Below, in pieces: positions 27,464-37,168 of a stretch of 64,000 nt of DNA. A model generated the notes under the pieces. That model was not told where the DNA came from and ran no database searches. It was given only the letters and a program-made list of their open reading frames with translations. This DNA comes from an uncultured Odoribacter sp. (GTDB lineage: Bacteria > Bacteroidota > Bacteroidia > Bacteroidales > Marinifilaceae). The first letter of the stretch is position 1. The number at the start of each line of letters is the position of its first letter. The stretch is taken from positions 1 to 64,000 of the forward strand of contig CAJUQA010000003.1 in the NCBI GenBank assembly GCA_910588375.1. Reading direction: 5' to 3'. The translations under genes were made by a program, and so were the position numbers.

Positions 27464-28206
27464 TAAATTTCCAACACTTTTTCCGGTTCCCGGCTCATTT
27501 CCCCTATAATCTGTTCGGCTGCATTTTGTTCTGCTTCTTTTTTTGAAGCACCTTTCCCACATCCCTTCAGTTCCCCTGCAATTAAAATTTTACAGACAAA
27601 ACGGTTTCTCCTGCTACGGAAGTTTTCGTCCACCTGAAAAGAAATTTCTTTCTTATTTTTTTGCCCCCACTCAATCAGACGGCTTTTATAATTCCGGTCA
27701 ACCGTCACCAGGTCCTTGATATTAAAGAAATTAGGAAAAATGAATTTGTCTATGAATTTTTGGGTATTGGCAAATCCCTGATCCAAAAACATGGCTCCGA
27801 TAAAAGCTTCAAAGACATCCCCATAGACATGCTTGTTTCTGGATATATCCGATTTTGCGACAACGGCTTTATCCAAGCCGATGTTTATGGCCAATTCATT
27901 AAGGGATTCACGGCTCACCACTTTGGAACGCACACGGGTCAGAAAACCTTCGTCTTTTAAAGGAAAAAATTTGTAAAGCAATTCAGCTACGATGGCTCCC
28001 AAGACGGCATCGCCCAAAAATTCGAGACGCTCGTAATTCAAAACCGTTCCGTCCTTTGTATAATGGGACGCCGATTTATGAAGCAACGCCAGTTTGTAAA
28101 GATTCCGGTTACCGGGAACAAAGCCTATCTGAGAAATAGACAATCCATAAAACTTATCTTTGCGATGAAGATAAAGTCTTATGGATTGAATTATTTTCCT
28201 AACCAC
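27463..28206 (-). CDS. rnc: Ribonuclease III
   Basis: A 247-residue double-strand-specific RNase that processes rRNA and mRNA. The catalytic signature NYERLEFLGDAVLG is present, with the second acidic site in GDVFEAFIGAMFLDQG. The C-terminal dsRNA-binding domain runs from about residue 170 (GELKGCGKGASKKEAEQNAAEQ). It is 22 bp downstream of fabF on the same strand, so it is probably the last gene of an acpP-fabF-rnc operon. Confidence 0.96.
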   Translation of the reverse strand: MVRKIIQSIRLYLHRKDKFYGLSISQIGFVPGNRNLYKLALLHKSASHYTKDGTVLNYERLEFLGDAVLGAIVAELLYKFFPLKDEGFLTRVRSKVVSRESLNELAINIGLDKAVVAKSDISRNKHVYGDVFEAFIGAMFLDQGFANTQKFIDKFIFPNFFNIKDLVTVDRNYKSRLIEWGQKNKKEISFQVDENFRSRRNRFVCKILIAGELKGCGKGASKKEAEQNAAEQIIGEMSREPEKVLEI

Positions 28207-28228
28207 ACCTAAAAAAGTTCAGAGGCGA

Positions 28229-29473
28229 TTATTTTTTGATTACAACACAGGCATTGTGTCCGCCAAAGCCAAATGTATTACTGATGGCTACATTTACCTT
28301 TCTCTTCTGCGGTGTATTGAATGTGAAATTCAATTTCGGATCCAATTCCGGGTCAAGAGAATGGAAATTGATGGTCGGAGGAACAATGTCATTTTTCACG
28401 GCCAGCACACAGGCAATTGCCTCAATTGCCCCGGCAGCACCGAGTAAATGCCCCGTCATTGATTTTGTCGAACTGATATTCAGTTCGTAAGCATGTTGTC
28501 CGAAAGCTTTCTGAATGGCTTTCGGTTCAGCCACGTCGCCCAAACCTGTAGATGTACCGTGTACATTCACGTAATCCACATCTTCGGGTTTCAAGCCTGC
28601 GTTTTCCAAAGCTCCCAGCATCACATCGCAGGCACCTTCTCCGTTGGGATCGGGAGCCGTCATGTGGTAAGCGTCACAGTTGGCACTTCCGCCAGCCAAT
28701 TCCGCATAAATCCGGGCACCTCTTTTCACTGCATGCTCATATTCTTCAATAACAAGACTTGCACCACCTTCACCGATTACAAATCCGTCTCTCTCGGCAT
28801 CGAAAGGACGGGATGCTGTTTTCGGATCATCATTACGGGTTGAAATCGCTTTCATGGCACTGAAACCGCCCACGCCCGGAACACTGATAGCAGCTTCCGA
28901 ACCGCCGGCAACAATAACGTCAGCTTTTCCCAACCGAATGATATCTAATGCATCAACCAAAGCATGAGCCGATGAGGCACAAGCGGAAACCGTCGTATAG
29001 TTCGGCCCTTTCAAGCCGTTTTCTATCGCTATCATTCCGCCGGCCATATTGGCAATCATTTTAGGTATAAAAAACGGATTGAACCGCGGCGTTCCGTCTC
29101 CGACTGCAAAGTCTCTGCATTCTTCGAAGAAAGTCTGTAAACCGCCGATACCGGCTCCCCATATCACACCTATCCGCTTTTTGTTTTCCTGTTCCAGGTC
29201 CAGGCCGGAATCTTTAATCGCCTCTCTGGCGGCAATGATACCGAACTGGGTGTAAAGATCCATCTTACGCACTTCCTTCCGGTCGAAATAGGCCGTAGGA
29301 TCGTAATCTTTCACTTCACAGGCAAACTGTGTACGGAAATTTGATGCATCAAAACGAGTAATAGGACCGGCGCCACTGACACCTTTCATCAAATTGTCCC
29401 AAAACTCCGGCACACTTTTACCAAGCGGGTTTATTGTTCCTAAACCTGTAATTACTACTCGTTTCAAGGTCAT
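28229..29473 (-). CDS. fabF: 3-oxoacyl-ACP synthase II
   Basis: A 414-residue condensing enzyme of fatty-acid elongation, using malonyl-ACP. The nucleophile is Cys165 in TTVSACASSAHAL. The two histidines lie in NVHGTSTGLGD and SMTGHLLGAAGAIEA. The C-terminal NTFGFGGHNA is typical. It starts 17 bp after acpP on the same strand. Confidence 0.97.
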   Translation of the reverse strand: MTLKRVVITGLGTINPLGKSVPEFWDNLMKGVSGAGPITRFDASNFRTQFACEVKDYDPTAYFDRKEVRKMDLYTQFGIIAAREAIKDSGLDLEQENKKRIGVIWGAGIGGLQTFFEECRDFAVGDGTPRFNPFFIPKMIANMAGGMIAIENGLKGPNYTTVSACASSAHALVDALDIIRLGKADVIVAGGSEAAISVPGVGGFSAMKAISTRNDDPKTASRPFDAERDGFVIGEGGASLVIEEYEHAVKRGARIYAELAGGSANCDAYHMTAPDPNGEGACDVMLGALENAGLKPEDVDYVNVHGTSTGLGDVAEPKAIQKAFGQHAYELNISSTKSMTGHLLGAAGAIEAIACVLAVKNDIVPPTINFHSLDPELDPKLNFTFNTPQKRKVNVAISNTFGFGGHNACVVIKK

Positions 29474-29490
29474 AAAATTATTGTTGTTTT

Positions 29491-29727
29491 TTACTTCGCG
29501 TTAGCTTCTACGTAAGAGATAGCGTCACCTACCGTCGTGATCTTTTCTGCCTGATCGTCCGGAATGGTAATATTGAATTCTTTTTCCAATTCCATGATCA
29601 ATTCTACCGTATCCAAAGAATCAGCTCCCAAATCATTTGTAAATGTAGCTTCCGGAGTAACTTCTGATTCATCCACTCCTAATTTATCAACGATAATAGC
29701 TTTTACTCTGCTTGTAATGTCAGACAT
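29491..29727 (-). CDS. acpP: Acyl carrier protein
   Basis: A 78-residue acidic carrier. The phosphopantetheine site is Ser37 in DLGADSLDTVELIM. It is first in the acpP-fabF-rnc unit, and an exact -7 box lies about 70 bp upstream. Confidence 0.97.
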   Translation of the reverse strand: MSDITSRVKAIIVDKLGVDESEVTPEATFTNDLGADSLDTVELIMELEKEFNITIPDDQAEKITTVGDAISYVEANAK

Positions 29728-29798
29728 AACCTTAAATTTTAATTAGACATAATTAATTCTATGCGAAAAATACGCGCATAATTATCAAAATTCGGAGG

Positions 29799-29806
29799 CA
29801 AAGTTA
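29799..29806 (-). promoter_or_regulatory. Candidate -7 box for the acpP operon
   Basis: On the minus strand TAACTTTG, an exact TAnnTTTG match, 71 bp before the acpP ATG. The -33 region is T-rich. Confidence 0.55.
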
Positions 29807-29832
29807 GAGTTTATTTTTTTTCTAAAAAATTT

Positions 29833-29863
29833 TTTGGCAGGAATATAACTTTTACTAACTTTA
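29833..29863 (+). promoter_or_regulatory. Promoter of purN
   Basis: TTTG (29833-29836), a 19-bp spacer and TAACTTTA (29856-29863, one mismatch to TAnnTTTG). It is 28 bp upstream of the purN ATG and divergent from the acpP promoter. Confidence 0.6.
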
Positions 29864-29891
29864 TCGCACTGATTTTTAATCAATTACACGA

Positions 29892-30464
29892 ATGAAAAAA
29901 ATAGCAATATTTGCCTCAGGCTCAGGTTCTAACGCTGAAAATATCATTACTACTTTGGCAAATAATCCCGATATAAGGGTCGATTCCGTTTTTTGCAATG
30001 TGCCGGACGCCTATGTTTTGGAAAGAGCCAAAAAGCTGCAAATTCCCGCTTTTGTATTTAACCGGCAGGAATTAAACGACCCGGCGCATGTATTAGGGCA
30101 ACTCCGGGAACGGCAAATCGATTTTATCGTACTGGCTGGCTTCCTCTGGCTGATGCCATCAGCCATAACGGCCGCTTATCCCGACCGGATTGTCAATATC
30201 CATCCGGCTTTATTGCCTGCCTACGGCGGCAAAGGGATGTACGGAGCCCGGGTGCACGAAGCCGTCATCGCTGCCGGAGAAAAGCAAAGCGGCATTACCA
30301 TCCATTACGTAAATGAGCGGTATGACGAAGGAAATATTATTTTCCAGGCCCGTTGCGACATCACACCGGAAGATACGCCCGATACCCTGGCACAAAAAGT
30401 ACATGCCCTGGAGTACAAACATTTTCCCCATGTGATTATGGAAGCGATTAGCAAGCTCCGGTAA
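29892..30464 (+). CDS. purN: Phosphoribosylglycinamide formyltransferase
   Basis: A 190-residue enzyme of de novo purine synthesis that transfers formyl from 10-formyl-THF to GAR. It has the start IAIFASGSGSNAENI, and the catalytic Asn/His/Asp set in NIHPALLPAYGGKGMYG and GITIHYVNERYDEGNII. Length is typical of the short PurN. It lies 12 bp before dnaE on the same strand. Confidence 0.95.
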   Translation: MKKIAIFASGSGSNAENIITTLANNPDIRVDSVFCNVPDAYVLERAKKLQIPAFVFNRQELNDPAHVLGQLRERQIDFIVLAGFLWLMPSAITAAYPDRIVNIHPALLPAYGGKGMYGARVHEAVIAAGEKQSGITIHYVNERYDEGNIIFQARCDITPEDTPDTLAQKVHALEYKHFPHVIMEAISKLR

Positions 30465-30476
30465 CTTTACAATCCT

Positions 30477-33400
30477 ATGAAATTTACACACTTTCACGTC
30501 CATTCCCAATATTCGATACTCGACGGGGCGGCAAGCATCCCGGGGTTGGTTGACAAAGCGATTGCCGACGGCATGACGGCTCTGTCACTGACAGACCACG
30601 GCAATATGTTCGGCATAAAACTTTTTTACGACACTTGCCGGCAAAAAGGAATCAAACCTATATTAGGATGTGAAGCATACGTGGCGAGGGTCTCCCGGTT
30701 CAATAAGGAAAAACCCATTGACAGGTCGGGAGAACACTTGATTTTGTTGGCAAAAAACCTGACGGGCTACAAGAATCTGGTAAAACTGACCTCGGCTGCC
30801 CATATTGACGGTTTCTACTATCGCCCCCGTATAGATAAAGAGCTTTTGGAAAAATACCACGAAGGACTGATTATTTCCTCTGCCTGTCTGGGAGGCGAAA
30901 TCGACCAGAAAATCATGGCGGGCGATCTGGAAGGAGCCGAAAAAGCCGCGCAATGGTATAAAGACTTGCTCGGTGACGATTATTACCTGGAAGTGATGCG
31001 CCATCCCGCCGCCGACCCCAGACAACGGGCGGAAATATATGATAACCAGGAGCTCTGCATCCGGGAAAAGCTGAAAATAGCCCAAAAGTTAAATATCAAA
31101 ATCATCGCGACCAACGATGTGCATTTCCTGAATGAAGAGGATGCAGAAGCCCACGACCTTTTAATCTGCCTGAATACCCGTAAAGATATCGACGACCCGA
31201 ACCGCATGCGCTATACCCGACAGGAATGGTTTAAAACCACCCAGGAGATGGTGGCGCTTTTTCCGGATATTCCGGAAGCCATAAGCAATACGCAGGAGGT
31301 GGCGGACAAAGTGGAAGAATACCAACTCGATTCGGACCCTCTGATGCCGGTTTTCCCGATTCCGCCCGAATCGGGAACGGAAGAAGAGTACCGGCAAAAA
31401 TATACGGAAGAAGACCTCTTCAATGAATTTACCCGAGACGAAAAAGGCAATGTCGTCCTGACGGAAGAGGAGGCAAAAAAGAAAATCAAGAAGTTAGGGG
31501 GCATCGACCGCCTCTACCGTATCAAACTGGAAGCGGACTATCTGAAGGAACTGACCATGAAAGGGGTTGTAAAACGCTATGGCGAAAACCCCTCTCCGGA
31601 AATCATGGAGCGGATTATCTTCGAGCTTCATATCATGAAAACAATGGGTTTCCCCGGTTACTTCCTTATTGTGCAGGATTTTATCCAAGCCGCCAGGGAC
31701 ATGGGCGTTATCGTCGGACCGGGACGTGGATCGGCAGCCGGGAGTGCCGTTGCCTATTGTTTAGGAATTACGAATATCGATCCGGTAAAATACGATTTGC
31801 TGTTTGAGCGGTTCCTGAACCCCGACCGTATTTCCCTCCCCGATATTGACGTCGATTTCGATGATGACGGGCGTCAGAAAGTATTGGAGTGGGTGACGGA
31901 AAAATACGGGGCGGACAAGGTGGCACATATCGTGACTTTCGGCAGTATGGCCGCCAAAATGGCCATCAAGGACGTGGCGCGCGTATTGAAACTCGACCTG
32001 TCCGAATCCAACCGCTTGGCAAAAATGGTGCCCGAAGCGCCCAAAATGACCCTTAAAAAGGCATACAAGGAAAACCCCGACCTTGAAAAGGAAAAAACCT
32101 CTCCCAATCCGCTCATATCAAAAACCATCCAGTTTGCCGAAACATTGGAAGGCTCCGTACGCCAAACCGGTGTGCATGCCTGCGGTATTCTGATTAGCCG
32201 GGACCCGCTGACCGACCATATTCCCATTATGCCCACCGAGGGAGAAAGTCTGATGACCACCCAATATGACGGACATTTTGTGGAGCCTATCGGTTTGATC
32301 AAGATGGACTTTTTGGGACTGCGCACCCTCTCTATCATCAAGACCTGTCTGGAAAACATCAAGAAATCCAAACACATTACCTTAGATGAAAACCAAATAC
32401 CTTTAGATGACGAAGAAACATTCAAGCTATTTTCACGAGGCGACACCACGGGATTGTTCCAGTTCGAGTCCCCCGGTATGAAAAAACACCTGCGGGCTTT
32501 GCAACCGAACCGCTTCGAGGACCTGGTAGCCATGAATGCCTTGTACCGTCCGGGACCTATGGAGTATATCCCTCAGTTTATCAAACGAAAACACGGGGAA
32601 GAGCCTATCGACTACGACCATCCGATGATGGAACCTTATTTGAAAGACACCTACGGTATCACGGTCTATCAGGAGCAGGTGATGTTGCAGTCGCGTGCGC
32701 TGGGAAACTTTACACGCGGTATGTCGGATACCCTGCGAAAGGCGATGGGTAAAAAGAAATTCGAATTGCTGGCGGAACTGAAAGGGGAGTTTGTAAAAGG
32801 ATGCCAGAACAATCCGGAGTTTGTAAAGGGAGCCCAAGAAAAAGGGAAAAACGTAGAGGAACTGGTAAATAAGATATGGGGCGACTGGGAAGCGTTCGCC
32901 TCTTATGCCTTCAACAAATCGCATTCGGTATGCTATGCTTATATCGCCTACCAGACAGGATTCCTGAAAGCCCATTATCCCGCCGAGTTTATGGCGGCCA
33001 ACTTGAGCAACAATCTGTCGCAAATTGAAAAGGTGACGATATTCATGGACGAATGCAAACGCATGGGACTGAAAGTGCTTGCCCCGGATGTCAATGAATC
33101 GGACAATGATTTTACGGTAAACGCCCACGGAGATATCCGTTTCGGCATGGCTGCCATCAAAGGCGTCGGGGAAGCCGCCGTCGATAAGATTATTGAAGAA
33201 CGGGAGAAAAACGGTCCTTATAAAGATGTTTTCGACTTTTTTGAACGCATCGATTACAAATGCGTCAATAAAAAAACGCTGGAAAATCTTATCATCGCCG
33301 GCGGTTTCGACAGTTTCGGTTTCCATCGCGCCCAGTATCTACAACCGGTAGATGCAGTCAGCACGGTATTGGATACCCTGGTCAATTTCGGACAAAAGAA

Positions 33401-34169
33401 CCAAAAAGACAGTATGAATCTCCAGGTTTCCCTTTTCGGAGGGATGGAAGGCTATGAAGTGGCCCGCCCGAATATTCCGCACTGCGAACCGTGGAGCGAC
33501 CTCGAGAAATCAAAACGGGAAAAAGAGTTAATCGGTATTTACCTGACATCCCATCCCCTGGACAGTTATAAACTGGAAATCAAGGCCATGTGTACTCCTC
33601 TGGATGAGCTTTCCGGCAATATGGAAGCTTTCCGAGAAAAGGATATCACCATTGCCGGCATCATTGTCAACATGCGACAGGGAAAAACGAAGAAAGGCAA
33701 TGATTTCGGGATTTTGACGATAGAGGATTTCAGCGGTACCTACGAGCTTCCGTTTTTCGGCGAAGATTATATCAAATACCGGAATTATTTCATTCTGGAA
33801 ACGGCGATCTATATCCGGGGAAGGGTACAGACTAAGAAATGGAGCAATGACCCCAACGATCTTTCATTCAATATACAAAGCATCGATTTGCTGGGGGTTA
33901 TCGGGGAAAATCTGATAAAGTCCATTACACTGTTGGTAGACATTGAGCAACTGAATATGGAAACGCTCAATGAAATCAACCACCAGTTTATCCACGCCCA
34001 GCACGGCAACAACCCGGAAGAGAACTCCGATGTGCCTCTGAACTTTGTCCTGTATGACAAAAACGGCAACAACGTGAAAATGTTCTCCCGAAGCTGTAAA
34101 ATAAACCGTTCCCGCGAATTGTACGAATATTTTGAAAATAATGATGTTATTAAGATGAAAATTAATTAA
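30477..34169 (+). CDS. dnaE: DNA polymerase III alpha subunit
   Basis: A 1230-residue replicative polymerase. The N-terminal PHP domain (HFHVHSQYSILDGAASI, SLTDHGNMFG) is followed by the C-family palm with PDIDVDFDDDGR (catalytic aspartates). The fingers contain GPGRGSAAGSAVAYCLGI, then helix-hairpin-helix (AAIKGVGEAAVDKI). The OB domain is near residues 1030-1110. Length is slightly over that of E. coli DnaE (1160). It probably shares a transcript with purN. Confidence 0.97.
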   Translation: MKFTHFHVHSQYSILDGAASIPGLVDKAIADGMTALSLTDHGNMFGIKLFYDTCRQKGIKPILGCEAYVARVSRFNKEKPIDRSGEHLILLAKNLTGYKNLVKLTSAAHIDGFYYRPRIDKELLEKYHEGLIISSACLGGEIDQKIMAGDLEGAEKAAQWYKDLLGDDYYLEVMRHPAADPRQRAEIYDNQELCIREKLKIAQKLNIKIIATNDVHFLNEEDAEAHDLLICLNTRKDIDDPNRMRYTRQEWFKTTQEMVALFPDIPEAISNTQEVADKVEEYQLDSDPLMPVFPIPPESGTEEEYRQKYTEEDLFNEFTRDEKGNVVLTEEEAKKKIKKLGGIDRLYRIKLEADYLKELTMKGVVKRYGENPSPEIMERIIFELHIMKTMGFPGYFLIVQDFIQAARDMGVIVGPGRGSAAGSAVAYCLGITNIDPVKYDLLFERFLNPDRISLPDIDVDFDDDGRQKVLEWVTEKYGADKVAHIVTFGSMAAKMAIKDVARVLKLDLSESNRLAKMVPEAPKMTLKKAYKENPDLEKEKTSPNPLISKTIQFAETLEGSVRQTGVHACGILISRDPLTDHIPIMPTEGESLMTTQYDGHFVEPIGLIKMDFLGLRTLSIIKTCLENIKKSKHITLDENQIPLDDEETFKLFSRGDTTGLFQFESPGMKKHLRALQPNRFEDLVAMNALYRPGPMEYIPQFIKRKHGEEPIDYDHPMMEPYLKDTYGITVYQEQVMLQSRALGNFTRGMSDTLRKAMGKKKFELLAELKGEFVKGCQNNPEFVKGAQEKGKNVEELVNKIWGDWEAFASYAFNKSHSVCYAYIAYQTGFLKAHYPAEFMAANLSNNLSQIEKVTIFMDECKRMGLKVLAPDVNESDNDFTVNAHGDIRFGMAAIKGVGEAAVDKIIEEREKNGPYKDVFDFFERIDYKCVNKKTLENLIIAGGFDSFGFHRAQYLQPVDAVSTVLDTLVNFGQKNQKDSMNLQVSLFGGMEGYEVARPNIPHCEPWSDLEKSKREKELIGIYLTSHPLDSYKLEIKAMCTPLDELSGNMEAFREKDITIAGIIVNMRQGKTKKGNDFGILTIEDFSGTYELPFFGEDYIKYRNYFILETAIYIRGRVQTKKWSNDPNDLSFNIQSIDLLGVIGENLIKSITLLVDIEQLNMETLNEINHQFIHAQHGNNPEENSDVPLNFVLYDKNGNNVKMFSRSCKINRSRELYEYFENNDVIKMKIN

Positions 34170-34281
34170 TTTCGCCGGATAAAGCGACGGGTGTATTACC
34201 GCTTCAATGTGAACCAATCTATTTGTAATCTTTCCCGTATAAAAGGGAAGATATGTAATATATGAACTTAAAATAATTGAT

Positions 34282-34599
34282 ATGGCTATTTCAGTGAATG
34301 ATTCTAATTTTGAGGAAACTGTTTTACAGGCAGGACTTCCCGTTTTAGTGGATTTTTGGGCAGAATGGTGCGGACCTTGCAAAATGATGCTCCCCATTGT
34401 TGAAGAAGTTTCAAAGGAATATGAAGGCAAACTTATCGTTGCCAAAGTGGACGTTGACAGCAGTCCCGCCACGGCAGCAAGATTCGGTATCCGGAATATC
34501 CCAACAATTCTTTTCTTCAAAAACGGAGAAGTTGTCGACAAACAAGTAGGTGCCGCCCCCAAAACATCATTGGTTGAAAAAATTAAGGCTGTACTTTAA
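34282..34599 (+). CDS. trxA: Thioredoxin
   Basis: A 105-residue cytoplasmic disulfide reductase. The active site is WAEWCGPCKMM (Cys30, Cys33), and the cis-proline loop is NIPTILFF. There is no signal peptide. It is 112 bp after dnaE, in a gap with a small hairpin of uncertain role (34228-34254), and is followed by a terminator. Confidence 0.96.
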   Translation: MAISVNDSNFEETVLQAGLPVLVDFWAEWCGPCKMMLPIVEEVSKEYEGKLIVAKVDVDSSPATAARFGIRNIPTILFFKNGEVVDKQVGAAPKTSLVEKIKAVL

Positions 34600-34605
34600 A
34601 AAATA

Positions 34606-34645
34606 ACGGAGAATCCGGGTGAATAACATCCCTGTGATTCTCCGT
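34606..34645 (+). terminator. Terminator after trxA
   Basis: A 10-bp perfect stem (ACGGAGAATC / GATTCTCCGT) with a 20-nt loop, followed by TTTTATTT. It lies just before the DUF58 gene, which must use another promoter or readthrough. Confidence 0.75.
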
Positions 34646-34668
34646 TTTATTTGAATCCCCGTTTTGAT

Positions 34669-35592
34669 ATGGCTGCCACGTTAGAGGAAATCATCCAATA
34701 CGAACAATTTGACAATCTCGAATTTATCGCTTCGCAGATAGTGTCGGGATTTATCACAGGTTTACACCGCAGCCCCTATCACGGTTTCTCTGTGGAATTT
34801 GCTGAACACCGGGTATATAACAACGGGGAGTCTACGAAACACGTCGATTGGAAATTATATGCCCGTACCGAAAAACTTTTTGTCAAACAATACGAAGAAG
34901 AGACAAATTTGCGTTCCTATATCGTCCTTGACACCTCTTCTTCCATGCTTTTCCCTTATAAATCGGACAAAATTTCCAAACTTCATTTCTCTGTTTATTG
35001 TGCCGCATCCCTTATTTATATGCTCCGGAAACAACGGGATGCCTCCGGGATTTGTCTGTTTTCCGACAAAATAGAAACACTGACAGATTCCAAGCTGTCT
35101 CCGACCCATGCGCAAATGAAATATGCGCTGTTGCAGAATCTGCTCAAAGAAAACGCGGTCTCCCTGAATAAACCGACCGCCACGGCAGAAGTGCTCCATC
35201 AATTGGCGGACAGTATCGACAAACGGTCGCTTGTCATTATCTTCACCGATATGTTTTCCAACGGCGATACGGAAGAGTTATTCTCCGCACTGCAACACTT
35301 ACGTTACAACAAACATGAAATCATCCTGTTTCACGTAAAGGACAAACGCATGGAGGAACAATTCGAATTCTCCAACCGCCCCCACATATTCATCGACATG
35401 GAAAGCGGCCGGGAAATCAAGTTCTCTCCCAACGAAATACGGGAAACCTACAAGGAAAAAATCAAAGAATTCTACCAGGATATCAAACTCCGTTGCGGAC
35501 AATACCAGATTGATTTTGTGGAAGCGGACATCAACGAAGGCTTTCGCGAAGTATTGCTCCCCTACCTCATCAAACGCAGCAAACTCTACTAA
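34669..35592 (+). CDS. DUF58 domain protein
   Basis: A 307-residue cytoplasmic protein with the DUF58 signature SPYHGFSVEFAEHRVYNNGESTKHVDWKLYARTEKLFVK. The vWA-like part YIVLDTSSSMLFPYKSDKI resembles a MIDAS metal site (DxSxS). DUF58 proteins are usually encoded with MoxR ATPase and Bat vWA proteins, none of which is adjacent here. The ATG at 34669 (MAATLEEII) is chosen over an upstream TTG that lies at the terminator's T-tract. It overlaps the sulfatase stop by 4 bp, convergently. Confidence 0.87.
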   Translation: MAATLEEIIQYEQFDNLEFIASQIVSGFITGLHRSPYHGFSVEFAEHRVYNNGESTKHVDWKLYARTEKLFVKQYEEETNLRSYIVLDTSSSMLFPYKSDKISKLHFSVYCAASLIYMLRKQRDASGICLFSDKIETLTDSKLSPTHAQMKYALLQNLLKENAVSLNKPTATAEVLHQLADSIDKRSLVIIFTDMFSNGDTEELFSALQHLRYNKHEIILFHVKDKRMEEQFEFSNRPHIFIDMESGREIKFSPNEIRETYKEKIKEFYQDIKLRCGQYQIDFVEADINEGFREVLLPYLIKRSKLY

Positions 35593-37127
35593 ATCTCATC
35601 CGGCCAGGGGCACGGTTGTCCCGTCAATTTAAAAGAAGGCCGCTGCGCATCCACCGTTCTAAGATACCGTCCCAATTCTTTCGACAGTTTTTTCACCAAT
35701 CGCGGATGTTCGGAAGTTTTGTTGTGCTTTTCCCCGATATCCTCCTGAATGTTGAACAACTCTTTGACGCCGTTTTCATAATAATACACCAACTTCCAGT
35801 CCCCGTCCCGAATCGCCGCCGTAGGGCCTATGCCGGGTCCGGTATTTCCCCATATATTCGGATAATTCCAATAAAAGCGGCGTCCTTCAGATGGATCACC
35901 CGTTCCTTTCAACAGGGGAACGAAACTCACGCCATCCACGTGCTGCACCGTCTTGTATTTCTTTATCCCCGCCATCTCTAAAATGGAAGGATAAAAATCC
36001 TCTATAATCAGCGGTTTGTCACAACTACTGCCTGCTACCGTCACGCCCGGCCATTTGACAATCATCGGCTCACGTATTCCTCCCTCATATGCGGAACCCT
36101 TGCCACTGTTTAAAGGAGCGTTCTGCGTGTGCAGGACACCGTCACGCCATTCCGGAGCCGAAGATAGTCCCCCGTTATCCGACATAAACAGAATAATGGT
36201 ATTGTCCGCCATATCGTATTTCTCCAGATAATCCATCAAATCCCCCAAACTCTTATCCATTCCCTCTACCAAAGAAGCATACGCCGCCTCTTTCGGCGTC
36301 AATCCCTTATCTATATACTTTTGATAAAAGCGCCCGTCCTTGTCTATCGGTATGTGAACGGCATAATGGGACATATATAAAAAGAAAGGCTGGCGGTATT
36401 CTCGCGCTTTATCCAACGCTTTTTCCGCCTCTAAAGTAAGCGCTTCGGACAGGAAAACATCTTTTCCCCAATATTGTTCCAATCCCGGAACGGCAAACCA
36501 GGGATTCGGTTTCCCGTCCGTCCGGTTGCCATAATTTCTTTCACTCAAATAAGTTGTAGCCGCCCCACCCGCATGACCGGCAATATTTACCTCAAAGCCC
36601 ATATGACAAGGATTCTCCCCCGGCGTATTCAAAGCCCCGAAATGGGCCTTCCCGCAATGGATGGTGTGATAACCGTTGTCTTTCAGAAGTTGCGCCAAAG
36701 AAGTCACTTGGCAGGTACGCTCGATACCCGGTACCTGGCATACTCCGTTTACATTCCATTCGGGCAATTGCAAAATATCACTTTCAAGGTCAGTGCTCTG
36801 ATTTTTCGGATAAGTCCAATTGGTCACCCGATGACGGGCAGCATTCATCCCCGAAATAAAACTGCATCGGCTGGGCGAACTGATACTACAAGCGTATGCT
36901 TGGGTGAATTTCATCCCCTGTTCCGCCAAACGCTCCATATTCGGTGTTTCAAACTTGTCATTGGAAGCCGTCCGCCGTTCCCAGAACGGCACGGAGGTAT
37001 CCTGCCATCCCATATCATCCACCAAAAACATAATAATATTCGGACGGTCATTCCCTCCCGTCTGACCGAATCCCGCCCATCCCGACAGCGGGACAGACAC
37101 CAGCGAAAGCAATAGTTTTTTATTCAT
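35589..37127 (-). CDS. Serine-type sulfatase
   Basis: A 512-residue exported arylsulfatase-family enzyme with a signal peptide of about 22 residues. The metal site is IIMFLVDDMGW. The formylglycine motif SSPSRCSFISG carries Ser83 rather than Cys. Serine-type sulfatases are matured by the radical-SAM enzyme anSME, not by a SUMF1 enzyme. The other ligands appear in FMSDNGG and in GGIREPMIVKWPG. The substrate is probably a sulfated host glycan but is not predictable. No anSME gene or SusCD pair is adjacent. Confidence 0.9.
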   Translation of the reverse strand: MNKKLLLSLVSVPLSGWAGFGQTGGNDRPNIIMFLVDDMGWQDTSVPFWERRTASNDKFETPNMERLAEQGMKFTQAYACSISSPSRCSFISGMNAARHRVTNWTYPKNQSTDLESDILQLPEWNVNGVCQVPGIERTCQVTSLAQLLKDNGYHTIHCGKAHFGALNTPGENPCHMGFEVNIAGHAGGAATTYLSERNYGNRTDGKPNPWFAVPGLEQYWGKDVFLSEALTLEAEKALDKAREYRQPFFLYMSHYAVHIPIDKDGRFYQKYIDKGLTPKEAAYASLVEGMDKSLGDLMDYLEKYDMADNTIILFMSDNGGLSSAPEWRDGVLHTQNAPLNSGKGSAYEGGIREPMIVKWPGVTVAGSSCDKPLIIEDFYPSILEMAGIKKYKTVQHVDGVSFVPLLKGTGDPSEGRRFYWNYPNIWGNTGPGIGPTAAIRDGDWKLVYYYENGVKELFNIQEDIGEKHNKTSEHPRLVKKLSKELGRYLRTVDAQRPSFKLTGQPCPWPDEI

Positions 37128-37168
37128 TATTCACAATAAAACACTTTATCGCCCTAAAAATACAAAAA